Positions 53,457-63,890 are shown, numbered from the stretch's first letter. The stretch: DNA of 64,000 nt from Acanthosepion pharaonis (GCA_903632075.3 CAHIKZ030005440.1:638501-702500), one strand, 5' to 3'. Notes: generated by a model not told the origin, from the letters alone. Numbers and translations are program-made.

Positions 53457-53519
53457 CTGCATACGCACAAGCACACGCACAAACACATGTTTATATATGC
53501 ACATAAATGTATGTACTTA

Positions 53520-53576
<57 letters not shown>

Positions 53577-53680
53577 GAATACATTATTTACATGCTTATA
53601 CATACATACGATGTATGTCTTATGTTATGTAGACGTATGTATATAGATATGCATGTATATGTCCTTGTAACACTATATTG
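53070..53680. repeat. Cluster of (TA)n and CATA/CACA microsatellites
   Basis: (TA)n at 53,073-53,093, 53,108-53,126, 53,408-53,454 and 53,524-53,575, with CA-rich and ATGT-rich links. Between 53,140 and 53,400 lies plain AT-rich sequence. Tyr/Ile frames here are artefacts. Confidence 0.9.
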
Positions 53681-53820
53681 ACCTTGATTTCATGGACTCT
53701 CATACTTCCGGTCAGGAGGGCAGGGGTTTGGCGTAAGAGGGTGATGCCACACCCCAGACGCATGCTAGAAAGATTAATTACAGGTCAATTTCTGCCGAAA
53801 ACAAGTTTCACAAAATTCTT
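53681..53820. other. GC-richer island, unrecognised
   Basis: 'ggtcaggagggcaggggttt' and 'gatgccacaccccagacg' stand out from AT-rich surroundings. No family recognised. Confidence 0.3.
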
Positions 53821-53823
53821 ATT

Positions 53824-53891
53824 TTAAATCATATTATTTTTTTGAATAAAGAATTTTTTTCTTTTTTTCTTTCTTTCTTTCTTTTTTTCTT

Positions 53892-53927
<36 letters not shown>

Positions 53928-54270
53928 AAACATAATTATAGATAGTCGTCATTAAGAGTATTTCGGAGGCTCCACAGTTAAATAGTGGCGGCTTTAAAGA
54001 ATTCGGCGTACCAATGTCTTCTAAGGCCAATTGGCTTTCGATTTTGTTTTCAAGAGATTCTTCCAACTTCAAAAAACAGATATGTATATCTCTGCTTTTA
54101 TTTCGAGTATAAAATGCCAGTTGAATAGTTATATTCTTATCATCTTCCGAATGTTTAAGCCTTATTTTGGCATTGGTAGGTACATACCATATAGGTATAG
54201 ATATATGGATAATTCTTAGTGTCAGAGATATATACATACACGTAAAGAACTTTGATAAACACATATACAT
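53824..54270 (-). other. Open frame ending in poly(A), possible retroposed sequence
   Basis: A 148-codon minus frame. Its middle (about residues 30-115) has mixed composition: KIRLKHSEDDKNITIQLAF, FLKLEESLENKIESQL, ALEDIGTPNSLKPPLFNCG. It then enters an ~30-nt poly(A) followed by GAAA repeats (53,858-53,922 read on plus as T-rich). A 3' poly(A) fits a retroposed transcript, but I find no domain, no matching family and no duplication. It could be a small unknown gene piece or chance. Confidence 0.3.
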
Positions 54271-54350
54271 ATATATGCATATATATTACTCATATATATT
54301 CGCATATATATACATATACGTATGCACGCATGTATGTATGTATGTATGAG
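54190..54350. repeat. TATA/CATA/ATGT microsatellite
   Basis: Drifting 4-bp motifs with no other content. Confidence 0.8.
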
Positions 54351-54354
54351 TTTT

Positions 54355-54960
54355 ATTTTATTCCAAAAAGTGGTTCCTTGAGGGCTGTTCATTTCCAAAT
54401 TTTGACCCTCAAGTATTTAAAAAATAAAAAAAAAATATAAAAAATGATTTAAGTGTAAAATTTGATTGCATGAACTGCTTTGTTTTGCTGTGGGTGTTTG
54501 TATCGAAATATATTTTTTGGTGGGGATTTATTTATATACCTTGCCATTGCTTGAGGGTTAGTGTTTTGTTTCTTTGAATATTTCGGGGTCTTTCAGGTCG
54601 CCCGATTTTTTTCTTTGATGTTTAGTGTATGTCTAAACCTGCCTGATTCGAGCTGAAGTCGATGATTGGTTGAAATGACAGATCATAAATATTAAAAAGT
54701 CACAGATCATTAATTATAATTAAATTCGGTTATTACTTGCGATATAACAACACAAAAGAGTGAAAAACAAGAATGCAAAAAAAAAAACAAAAGACAGAAG
54801 AAAAGAATGAACGACAATATAAGCCCAAACAGACCACCATTTTCTCCATCAAGGGAGATAATTTGTCCTCTCGTGTGTATATCTGCATTGTCTTTTAAGA
54901 CAAATTCCACACACGGTTAGTTTTATATTTTATAACAAAATTACACATATATATCTATAT
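54355..54960. other. No gene recognised
   Basis: AT-rich sequence. A 66-codon minus frame (54,710-54,910) is rich in Phe and Leu and has no recognised domain. Confidence 0.45.
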
Positions 54961-54967
54961 ATACAAA

Positions 54968-55062
<95 letters not shown>
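54968..55062. repeat. (CA)n(TA)n compound microsatellite
   Basis: About 16 CA units followed by about 28 TA units. Confidence 0.95.
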
Positions 55063-55064
<2 letters not shown>

Positions 55065-55337
55065 GAAAGAAACAGCAGTCAATTTTATAATCCAGAGATC
55101 TTTAGCATTTATTTATAAAAACAGTGCTCGATACACAGTAGAGCATATTATAATTATTTTTAAAAAAATATGTATTCATCACGACACAGAATTTACCATA
55201 TTGAAGAACATCCGAAAACATTTTTTCGAAAGTTATTCAGCATCGCTTGAAAATGGAACTGAATTTCAAAAGTTAATTTTAAGATTTAGGTTTTGGTTTC
55301 GAAGTATGGTATTTTTCTGTGTCGCGATGAATCTATA

Positions 55338-55338
<1 letters not shown>
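55063..55338 (+). repeat. Short element between two (TA)n tracts
   Basis: A 91-codon frame fills the space between two TA microsatellites. Parts recur elsewhere next to TA: 'tttagcatttatttataaaa' and 'gtgctc.atac' recur near 56,270-56,320, and a 'cttgaaaatggaactgaatt'-like piece near 58,566. I read it as a dispersed element and not a gene. Confidence 0.45.

Positions 55339-55344
<6 letters not shown>

Positions 55345-55406
<62 letters not shown>
55345..55406. repeat. (TA)n microsatellite
   Basis: Pure TA after 'acatacata'; left flank of the next fold-back element. Confidence 0.95.
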
Positions 55407-55408
<2 letters not shown>

Positions 55409-55417
55409 AACACACAG

Positions 55418-55825
55418 ATGTATGGTTATAAATTTGTGACCCTAAGTTTCATGCTTCTGCGATCATCAGCCAAACTGATTTATTTTTTAAAATTGAATTT
55501 ATTTATAGATACATAACCATATGTTCAGGCATACATACAAAATTACAACTGCGTATATATGTATGTCCGAACGCATGGACATGTATCTGAGCCTAAACTC
55601 GGATTGTTTATATGGATGGATTTGTGTGAACCAAAATATGTACACCTGTATGTATGTATGTGTGTCTGTGTGTATGAGAGTGTCACAAAGAAGTAAATTC
55701 CCTCTCCTGTCACCAAACATAGTCAAACAAGCATAAATAAATCCAATTTTAAAAAATGACCCATTTTTTCTGATGATCGCAAAAGCGTGAAACCCAGGGT
55801 CACGAACTCATATCTATACAACTGA
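55418..55825. mobile_element. Fold-back element between (TA)n tracts
   Basis: The left arm 55,418-55,506 and right arm 55,735-55,825 are imperfect complements. 'tttgtgaccctaagtttcat' pairs with 'gtgaaacccagggtcacgaa', 'tgcgatcatcag' with 'ctgatgatcgca', and 'tttttaaaattgaatttatt' with 'aataaatccaattttaaaaa'. The ~230-bp centre is ATGT-rich. Confidence 0.8.
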
Positions 55826-55879
55826 ATATGTTAGCTCTATCACTGATATTGAGCGCTTTCCACTAAGCATTGCGCATGA

Positions 55880-55880
55880 A

Positions 55881-55939
<59 letters not shown>

Positions 55940-55981
55940 ACTCCAGCACATGTAGAAATAATGATAGTTAAAAGCAAAAGA

Positions 55982-56037
<56 letters not shown>
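55880..56037. repeat. Two (TA)n tracts with 50-bp spacer
   Basis: (TA)n at 55,884-55,936 and 55,986-56,037 around 'ctccagcacatgtagaaata' and the rest of the spacer. Together they follow the fold-back element. Confidence 0.95.
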
Positions 56038-56040
<3 letters not shown>

Positions 56041-56239
56041 CATATTTGGTTGAATAATATCGATATGTTCTGTCTATCGATTTTTGTTATTAAATTTTTA
56101 ATATTCCGAATTAATTGTATTATGTAATGGGAAAATTTACCAAATTTGATTTTTATTTTATTGTATTTTTTCTTTTGTTGGTTCCTTCGCTCTCAAGAAT
56201 CGTACTTTCTGTATATTTACATTTGGTTCAAAAGAAAGA

Positions 56240-56400
56240 GACAGAACAGATTGAGTATGAACCCACAGGTCTTAGCATTTACATTTATTTTTTAAAAAAA
56301 GTGCTCAATACAACGTAGAGCAAAATATATTTTTTATTATAATAGATTATAATAAAAACATTTTACATCGCTACACAAAACTTTCATGTTTCAGAACTTA
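56240..56400. repeat. Dispersed element copy
   Basis: 'cttagcatttacatttattt' and 'agtgctcaatacaacgtaga' resemble 55,090-55,150. The rest is AT-rich. Confidence 0.4.
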
Positions 56401-56476
56401 AATACTTTCTCTTCGAGTGATGGTAGATAACATATGATGAAAATGAATTATTTCTAAAAATAAAATCATTTTTATC

Positions 56477-56479
<3 letters not shown>

Positions 56480-56530
<51 letters not shown>
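56480..56530. repeat. (TA)n microsatellite
   Basis: Pure TA on the left of the next fold-back element. Confidence 0.95.
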
Positions 56531-56533
<3 letters not shown>

Positions 56534-56584
56534 GCATATCTTCATTCAAAACTGTTTATGGAAAAATGTGGACATGTTATGTCT

Positions 56585-57030
56585 ATCTATTTTATTATAA
56601 TCCTCTCGACTTCTTAATGTTGATATTAAATTCATTTTGGTAGGCGCCTAGATAAAAAAAATTAATGTAATTCAGACTTTTTGTAAATGCTCATGAAACG
56701 CAGTCTGTTATCATTAAATATTTAATGATAGCAGACTGCTTTAATGATAATTATAATATATTCTATAATATAAATTAAAGTTATCTCCCTTAGAGAACAT
56801 AATGTCTATAACAGTTATTTTTTAAAATTAACTGCAACGAAGTGCGTTCATACCTGTTTATTATTATATTAATCTTTTGTCTTGCCAATTCACACCTGAA
56901 TATGATATTTGATGAGACTGAAAGTATTAGGAAAATAAAAGAAATGAAAAAATTACGGTGCCTTCCCTAATGAATTTAGTATCAACATTAAGAAGTTGAT
57001 CGAGAATTCTAAACGATTAAAATAAAATTA
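56585..57030. mobile_element. Fold-back element between (TA)n tracts
   Basis: The left 'cttcttaatgttgatattaa' with 'attcattttggtaggcgcc' pairs with the right 'ggtgccttccctaatgaatt' with 'tagtatcaacattaagaag'. Outer blocks 'attttattataatcctctcga' and 'cgattaaaataaaat' also correspond loosely. A near-perfect 41-bp palindrome lies inside at 56,701-56,741. Confidence 0.75.
56701..56741. repeat. 41-bp palindrome
   Basis: 'cagtctgttatcattaaa' and 'tttaatgatagcagactg' are reverse complements with one mismatch around a central 'tat'. It lies inside the larger inverted repeat. Confidence 0.9.
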
Positions 57031-57044
57031 ACTGGTATAATTGA

Positions 57045-57046
<2 letters not shown>

Positions 57047-57112
<66 letters not shown>
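57047..57112. repeat. (TA)n microsatellite
   Basis: Right flank of the fold-back element; a further (TA)n lies at 57,246-57,288 and CATA-type sequence to 57,440. Confidence 0.95.
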
Positions 57113-57116
<4 letters not shown>

Positions 57117-57242
57117 GTTATATAGATTTGAATTTAGAGTATTCGGAAATTTGAAAAATTTAATAAAAAGTGTATAGACAGAACTCGTCAATATCCTTCA
57201 ACAAAAAAATATTGGAAAGAATTATTGCTGGCTTATAAATAC

Positions 57243-57290
<48 letters not shown>

Positions 57291-57494
57291 TGAACCTTCT
57301 TATATCTGTAGCACACATACACAGGCACTTACATATACACACACATTTATTTCTGATTATATATATAACACATGTTTATACATATATACATTCATATACA
57401 CATGTATTAAACACACATATGCATTCACATATATATATTAACTGAAATGGATTAAATCCGACAAGTATTTGGATATATTTTCTGTTTATACATT

Positions 57495-57895
57495 ATTTTT
57501 TATTGATACAAATATTTAAGTAAATGCCCTGTTTATAATAAACAGTATTAACAACATTTACCGTCCTGAATACCCGAGAAATTTCGTAGAAAATATGCGT
57601 CCTACGACAGGAATCGAACTTTTATCCTATACTGAACCGTCATATAGCCTGACGTGTTATACTATTTAGCTACAGAGGAAGCGTCTGGTTAGCAAGGTTA
57701 AATTACTATTTCTAAACAACAAGTTTCCCATGATTATTTGACGGCGCCGTGTGGGATATAGCTTCGATTCCTGTCGGAGGACACCTATTTTTACGAAATT
57801 TCTCGTACATTCAGGCCGGTATATGTAGTCAATACTGTTTATTATTAACAGAGCATTTATTCAAATATTTGTACCTATAAAGATAACGTGTAAAC
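57495..57895. mobile_element. Inverted pair of tRNA-headed SINEs
   Basis: The minus copy (57,500-57,680) keeps a diverged tRNA-like head ('cgacaggaatcgaac' box B complement at 57,604). The plus copy (57,735-57,895) starts in the head at 'ttcgattcctgtcggaggac'. Both then carry the body of the 5368-5581 family ('tgaatacccgagaaattt' and 'aaatttctcgtacattcagg'; 'aataaacagtatt' and 'aatactgtttatt'). The two face each other, giving arms of about 150 bp around a ~60-bp spacer. Confidence 0.85.
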
Positions 57896-58119
57896 AGAAA
57901 ATATATTCAAATATTAACACATATATATAAAGAGAGTTTAAACGCACATTTTAATGACATATATTAATATAGACATTTATGGCTACATATATTGGTATGC
58001 GTACAGACATATCCGTATATATACATATATGCATATACGAATATATGGCTATGTTTCGAGATCATCGCCGTTGCACAATATGTGGACGTATGCAGATCAC
58101 TAGAATGAGGTTGTCGGAG

Positions 58120-58350
58120 TCAATTATATATATATATATATATATATGTATATAGGTTGATTTTAAAATAACTCCCTATTTTATGTATGAGCGGTTAGCC
58201 GGAAGTCCTGATTTTTTGATGTGATTCTTGGGCGGCAAGAGAAGCTTGTAGCGAAATCTGGTGGCCATATCGAATTTTAAATAAAACCTCATGCCAAACA
58301 CTTTCATCTTTATATCCATTTCTTGTCAGAATTATAGTTAATAAATAAAT
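58120..58350. other. (TA)n plus unrecognised sequence
   Basis: (TA)n at 58,125-58,147, then 'aggttgattttaaaataact' and 'gcggttagccggaagtcctg', which I do not recognise. Confidence 0.4.
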
Positions 58351-58409
58351 AGATTACAAGTAGTTTTAAAAAGTGGAGTTACTTTTCAATCATCGTGTAT
58401 ATATATCTA

Positions 58410-58426
58410 CACACACACACTCACGC

Positions 58427-58490
<64 letters not shown>
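58410..58490. repeat. (CA)n(TA)n compound microsatellite
   Basis: CA tract at 58,410-58,452 then TA to 58,490. Confidence 0.95.
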
Positions 58491-58492
<2 letters not shown>

Positions 58493-58692
58493 TTCATACA
58501 GATCATACAGATATGTCAATACATACAAGTGTATATATATAAGGTTATTCCCCAAAAAATTTCGCTTGAAGATGGAACAGAGCTCACTTTAACTCAATTT
58601 AATTCAAATAATTATATTGAAGTTTTCGGGTCTTGTTTTGAAACATGAGCCCTCTTATGTCGCGAGTTGGAATCATTTTTTTTTAAAATAAA

Positions 58693-58697
<5 letters not shown>

Positions 58698-58768
<71 letters not shown>
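58698..58768. repeat. (TA)n microsatellite
   Basis: Two TA runs with a short 'catacata' link, left flank of the next fold-back element. Confidence 0.95.
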
Positions 58769-58770
<2 letters not shown>

Positions 58771-58787
58771 GGCTGCAAGTTCTCTTT

Positions 58788-59312
58788 TAGGCATGGCATT
58801 GAATAAATTATAAATATTTTGTCTGCTTATTTTGGTTATAATCCTTTTATATTTACGAATGTTTTTCCGTATATTACAATTAAATAAGGCAAGACATGCA
58901 CTGTAATAGTGAGAATGACTTTTATTTCTCAAGTACTTTCCATCTTTTTCTGAGATCATCATCAGTGGTGTAACAAGTAAGGTAAAAACTATGTGTGGCT
59001 ATCCATTACTGAATTTTTTCTTTTGCGTCTAAATTCTGTAACTGACAGTTTTTACGTTTTGATGCGCGCCTGATTATGACATCTCAACAGAAAAGAAAAA
59101 ATCCACAATGGATAACTTTTTACGTGCTAAAGTATAACAGTAATGATGATCTCAGAAAGAGATGGAAAGTACTTGGGAAATAAAAGTTATTTTCACTGGT
59201 TATAGTGCATTTCTTGCTTTATTTAATTGTAACATACGGAAAATATTCGTGAATATGAAAGGATTATAACAAAAATAAGCAGACATAAGGTTTGCAGTTT
59301 ATTCAATCAGTC
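58788..59312. mobile_element. Fold-back element, ~170-bp arms, between (TA)n tracts
   Basis: The left arm 58,790-58,966 and right arm 59,142-59,312 pair over their whole length. 'gtctgcttattttggttata' pairs with 'tataacaaaaataagcagac', 'acaattaaataaggcaagac' with the region 'cttgctttatttaattgtaa', and 'aagtactttccatctttttc' with 'agagatggaaagtactt'. The inner flanks ('ggctatccattactgaattt' and 'aaaaaatccacaatggataa') continue the symmetry more weakly. No coding capacity. Confidence 0.9.

Positions 59313-59350
<38 letters not shown>
59313..59350. repeat. (TA)n(TG)n microsatellite
   Basis: Right flank of the fold-back element and left flank of the following SINE. Confidence 0.95.
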
Positions 59351-59351
59351 A

Positions 59352-59499
59352 TTCGACTCTCCCGTCATATTCGACGTATGAGGGTTAAGCAGCACAGTTC
59401 CTAGGAACTGACTGCCCGACACCAGCACATGTGATTTGATTATAGTGGTGAAAGTTTTGTGTAGAACCATCCACACTTTTTGAAGAGAGAGGGAGAGAC

Positions 59500-59530
<31 letters not shown>

Positions 59531-59795
59531 CCTGGTGCACTACGTGCCACAAGGTCCCCAAACGACCCTCTACAGGTTTTGAATTCAGAGTTGTCCTTCT
59601 CCTAGACCAGTTGCCATCCAAGGCTATAGAACCCAGTCTGTCCTGTTATTTACTATAGAGGGGAGAAAAATGAGGATTCATACCTTTCCCAAGGGTATTA
59701 GCACGTAAGTGAATATAATGGATTTGAATGGAATCGAACTCGGCTCTCCGATTCCTCAATCCAAGCCATTATACATTACTCCACCGTGCGTCCAT
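59352..59795 (-). mobile_element. Near full-length tRNA-derived SINE
   Basis: Best complete copy of this family. On minus: head 'gacgcacggtggagtaatgt', 'ataatggcttggattgagga', 'gagccgagttcgattcc' (box B). Body: 'ttcacttacgtgctaatacc', 'acagactgggttctatagcc', 'aaggacaactctgaattcaa', 'cttgtggcacgtagtgcacc', 'tcaaatcacatgtgctggtg'. It ends at 'gacgggagagtcgaata'. Length is about 445 bp. A (GA)n expansion at 59,484-59,530 sits inside. Confidence 0.85.
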
Positions 59796-60695
59796 ATGTG
59801 TGTATGTATGTATATGTGTGTGTGTATTATCCATGGGTTCTCTAGTAGACGAAATGAAGAATTTTTTGGAAATTCCTTGTTTATATTGAAATAAAATAAT
59901 CCCAAGTCGTGGCATAACTCGATTTTTTAAAAATAATTTTTATTTAGTGCGATGAAAAATATAAGACCGTTTTTAAATTTGCACACGCCAAGTCTTTCCT
60001 TTAGCATGATGAAAAGGACAAAATTTCCAAAGAATTCTTTTAAAATTGTTAGCATATCTCAGAGAATGTTTGTTTTCTGCAGTTTTTGCGAGATGGGCTT
60101 TCGTCTTGGAACAGTCTCGTCGATGCCTTGCTCTCTGCAAAGCCAAGTTCCTTGTTTGCGTAAATGTTAGAGAATGTATCTCAGACGTCTCAAAGCGTAG
60201 TTAGGAATATTTTGACCTTCAATAACATAAAACACAACCGGAGACATCGGTTGACGTCGCCTAGAAAGATACAATCATGTGATGTGTGTACGTGATAACA
60301 CATAAAACGTCGATATCTAGATAAATCTTTAAACAAAATTTCACTTCTTTCACTCAGCACCTGACAAGGCTCAAGTTATCAGGTTTTGCGAAGTAAGTAA
60401 TTTTATCAAACTAACCCGTAGTAAAACTCGAACCATTTCGGAGATAAGATGTCGATTGGCGATAGTGGTATTCGTCTATCAACATCTGTGTCCATGTCGA
60501 GTTCTACTGGTAGAACGATTAATCCCTAATTATGTAACGTTTATTGATAGTGATAGCAAAACAACAATTCAGTAGCGGTTTTTTTTAATATAGTATATCT
60601 CTTCAAGATGTTACGCAGTCATGGCTCTCCACACATACCTTTTCCTTTATTATCTATAAAATACTATAACTTGGGAAACGTAGTAATGCTTTCTT
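59796..60695. other. No gene recognised
   Basis: A 72-codon plus frame (59,952-60,170) has no known domain. The rest is AT-rich with nothing identifiable. Confidence 0.4.
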
Positions 60696-60699
60696 GTTG

Positions 60700-60935
60700 C
60701 TTCTACACAGTTTTGAATTTAGAGTATTCTTTCTCCTAGAATGGCTACCAACCAAGGCTCGGAAACCATGTCTATCTTGTTATTTAACCCATAGCTGAGG
60801 TAAAAAGAGATGCATTCATGCATTTGTCAAGGATATTGGCGCAAAAATGAATGTAGTAGATTAGCCAAGGATTCGAACTCGGCTTAACAATTCATTTTTC
60901 TGTAATAATATCGATTTCACCACCCGCACGCCCGT
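60700..60935 (-). mobile_element. tRNA-derived SINE, diverged
   Basis: On minus: 'ggcgtgcgggtggtgaaat' head, 'aagccgagttcgaatcctt' (box B), 'ttcatttttgcgcc', 'ctcagctatgggttaaataa', 'ggtagccattctaggagaaa'. The middle is diverged. The 3' half is absent. Confidence 0.7.
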
Positions 60936-61019
60936 TTGGAAAATATTTATTTACTCCTGTAAAAAACGAATGGGGGTTGGGAATATTGTGGTACATATTT
61001 TAAACGTCAGTGCAAAACA

Positions 61020-61195
61020 TTTGGCGTACGAATTAGGACTTGAACCCTGGCTACCGGTGCCAATATGGTGATTTCTTAAGCGCAGCTTAGATGTGGCAAA
61101 AAGCTGAAAGTTAGGGGCACCCAGTGAGGATCGAACTCACTACTCAGTCGCAATTGTTCCAGCTCCTACTACTGCCTATATGAGTTGCAAATCGG
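61020..61195 (-). other. tRNA-like pseudo-promoter sequences
   Basis: On minus, 'gtgagttcgatcctcactgg' contains a box B match with a pairing stem, preceded by 'agtaggagctggaacaattg'. A second box B-like 'gggttcaagtcc' lies at 61,029-61,040. No convincing box A or acceptor pairing was found, so this looks like a SINE head remnant. Confidence 0.35.
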
Positions 61196-61565
61196 TCCGC
61201 CCATTATCAACAGGTAAGAATATTTGCAGATGCCGTTTATTTGCAAATCTCTCTCTCCATATTTGAGTTATTAGTTTTTAGCTTCAAAACTTTTTTTTTG
61301 TGTTTTACGACTGAACGTAAGGTGCCATCTCTAGAAACACATCAATACAGTGATTTGGAGAAGTGAGTCTGGCCTCGGCATCTGACATGTTCACTAATTT
61401 TGACGCCAAATGTATTTCACCCAAAGCGTGGTGGGCCATATAGATTGGACGCTGATCAGACATCATACTCAGAGTCAATCATTTATGTGCCATGCGTGAT
61501 ACACACTTAGGCGATCATGTATCTTTCGATACATGACTGACGAGACAGATTTTTTCCAGTAGTAC
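61196..61565. other. No gene recognised
   Basis: Unremarkable sequence. Confidence 0.4.
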
Positions 61566-61659
61566 GTTGCCATTTCTTTCTGTGGTAGACCAGTTGCCAT
61601 CCAAAGGCTATAGAACTCGGTCTGTCCTTCTATTTACCCATAGATGGGGGAGAAGAAGA

Positions 61660-61952
61660 TGTTGCAGTTTTTTGGGCATATGTTTACTAGTAAGCTAGCC
61701 TAAATGAGCTGACTCATTTTATAGTCCACCAATAGAAGGGTTAACCAATCAGAAAGCTTAAAATATTCAATGCGATGTGTATAAAGGCAGCCATTTTTTT
61801 TCTCCCAAAATTGTCTGCACTGCCAACCTGATATCGAAGACTTAAAGGATTACTTAACAACCGCTACTTTCTCTGAATCTTTACTGCCGACCTCTGATAT
61901 CGAACACATTACGGACTTTCATATTCAGAGACTGCGACAAACATGGTCAACA
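61660..61952 (+). mobile_element. Solo LTR of a retrotransposon
   Basis: 293 bp that begins TGTTG and ends CAACA, a perfect 5-bp inverted terminus with the canonical TG...CA. It is flanked by GAAGA on both sides (61,655-61,659 and 61,953-61,957), a 5-bp target duplication. Inside are 'ccaatcag' (61,745) and 'tataaag' (61,780), spaced as a CCAAT box and TATA box on the plus strand. No internal retroelement sequence remains, as expected when the two LTRs recombine. 5-bp duplications fit Ty3/gypsy, BEL or copia types. Confidence 0.85.
61745..61786 (+). promoter_or_regulatory. CCAAT and TATA boxes of the LTR
   Basis: 'aaccaatcag' at 61,743 and 'gtataaagg' at 61,779, about 31 bp apart. The LTR's own promoter, potentially still able to start transcription to the right. 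Confidence 0.6.
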
Positions 61953-62060
61953 GAAGAAGATTCATACGTAAGTGAATGTAATGGATTCAACTAGAATTCG
62001 AACTCGGCTCTCCGATTCCTCAATCCGAGCCGCTATCCATTACTCCACCGGATCTTATTC

Positions 62061-63000
62061 GAATGAAGTTTACGAAAAATAAATCTTCGAATGCCATTTT
62101 TTTGACATCTCAATTTTAACGAAAAAGATTATAAAAACAAAAGAGACGGTATACATAGCATGTCTAACTTTACCTCGCTTCATACTATTTCTCCTATCAT
62201 TACTGTTTTTATCTATTTTTTATATGTTGATTACCTCTGATGGCCGCTCCTTGTCATGAGGGGAGTGACTTGCGTGGTTTAATTACTCGAAGCCACCGAG
62301 AGTTCTAAACTTCTGATAGGGCCAACCTTGGTGGCAACGTTGAAGACGAGAACCCAGACTAAGCGTAACCAACCCAGAAGTCATCAACGATGGAACAAGC
62401 GGATGACGATTACAACAGATCTCGACAGTTGGACCAGCGGATGAAGAGGGCTACGCATGATGGACATACTACAGAAGACGCCACTCGCAATTATAACAGA
62501 GTCAGCGGCAGTCGGTTGTAGTTTCATATCTAGATTCTGCGTCTCATTCCATATGTGCCGTAGAGGAAGTTCAGGAAATCAAGTCTGTGATCAGCAATTA
62601 AATTCTTAGATACGAGATAAAGCCGACGACGATAATATTTTGAATTTTGATTTGATGAAGTATTGCCAATCGTTATTTTTTGATGAGTATTTTTTTATCT
62701 TTAATTTTATTGACTTTGCATTGTATCAGCACAAAGTATCATTTAATTCATCTTAATTTCAGTTGCGTCTCATAGCAACGACTCAGATCGTTACTATACA
62801 GTTATTAGTAAAGAGCGGCGGTCGGAGATAAGGAATACGCACGAAACTCGAATTAGAATCCCCTTTACTTTGAGAAGAACGTTTCCCGTAGCAGCTGCTC
62901 TAACGTTGGGGCTACAAGAACTTTTACGGTTGGCATATACACCCTTCTATTTTTTTTTTTATAAATATACCCTACTAGTTTTAGTATTAGTACTACATTA
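62061..63000. other. No gene recognised
   Basis: 62,230-62,520 is GC-richer ('gaggggagtgacttgcgtgg', 'ggccaaccttggtggcaacg') and may be a decayed element. I see no coding domain. 'gtagcagctgctctaacg' near 62,888 resembles a tRNA D-arm on minus without the rest. Confidence 0.35.
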
Positions 63001-63420
63001 TTAAGATGAAAGTAATATCATAAGGACTAATATGAAATTAAGGATTGTATCCATCATTATCATCGAGTTTGGAACAGTCAAATAGAATTTTGCAAAAAGA
63101 GAAAGAACAAAATTTCCAAAGTTAAAGAAATTAGCGAGGCGGGTGCTGAAGAATTGAGAGGGCATGCTGCCACTTGGCCTCCTGTGAAAGCCGTTACATA
63201 ATACTGATGGCAACGAGCACATATACAATTACAATATTATTATTATTATTATCTTAATTCCTTTGATTTCTGGTGTGTACACATTTCTTACCGGGTCCCG
63301 CCCAGAGACCTAAGGTTAGAAATGGCATCATGACATTTTCCACTGTCCAATTAAAAAAAAAAAGAAACAAACAATAGACATATTTTACATAGATAACGCT
63401 CTTCCTAAGGTGTAGGCTGT
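63001..63420. other. No gene recognised
   Basis: A 75-codon minus frame (63,001-63,228) has no domain I know. (ATT)n near 63,235. Confidence 0.35.
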
Positions 63421-63441
63421 ACTCGTGAGAACAATTTTTTG

Positions 63442-63446
<5 letters not shown>

Positions 63447-63484
<38 letters not shown>
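63447..63484. repeat. (ATT)n microsatellite
   Basis: About twelve ATT units. Confidence 0.95.
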
Positions 63485-63626
63485 GTTATGTTCGCCAAAA
63501 TGAATCTTTTTCTGTAAAATTGATAAAGACTTTCCAACCTAAGTTTGTCGAATACAGTAACATTTAGGCGATCCTGGACTGTGCTAATGTCTCCAGGTTA
63601 CACACACACAACGCCCCCAAAAAAAA

Positions 63627-63630
<4 letters not shown>

Positions 63631-63680
<50 letters not shown>
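63631..63680. repeat. (TA)n microsatellite
   Basis: About 25 TA units after an A-run. Confidence 0.95.
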
Positions 63681-63682
<2 letters not shown>

Positions 63683-63807
63683 TGTGTATGTGTGTTGTTA
63701 GAATACATCTACACAAGAGGAACAAATGCATTATTAACAAACCTAAATCTGTGATCATAGGAAGCAACAATAAAATATTGAAATTTTCAACTTGAAAAAT
63801 CAGATAA

Positions 63808-63826
63808 GCACACACAGACACACACA

Positions 63827-63890
<64 letters not shown>
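63808..63890. repeat. (CA)n microsatellite
   Basis: CA tract with a few interruptions. Cys/Val frames on the opposite strand come from it. Confidence 0.95.

Larger units (their letters stand above)
61570..62060 (-). mobile_element. tRNA-derived SINE split by a solo LTR
   Basis: The SINE head (62,060 back to 61,953) reads 'ccggtggagtaatggatagc', 'ggctcggattgaggaatcgg', 'gagccgagttcgaattc'. The body resumes at 61,659 with 'cccccatctatgggtaaata' and 'ggatggcaactggtctacca'. The gap is filled by the LTR at 61,660-61,952. The SINE is the older insertion. Confidence 0.8.
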
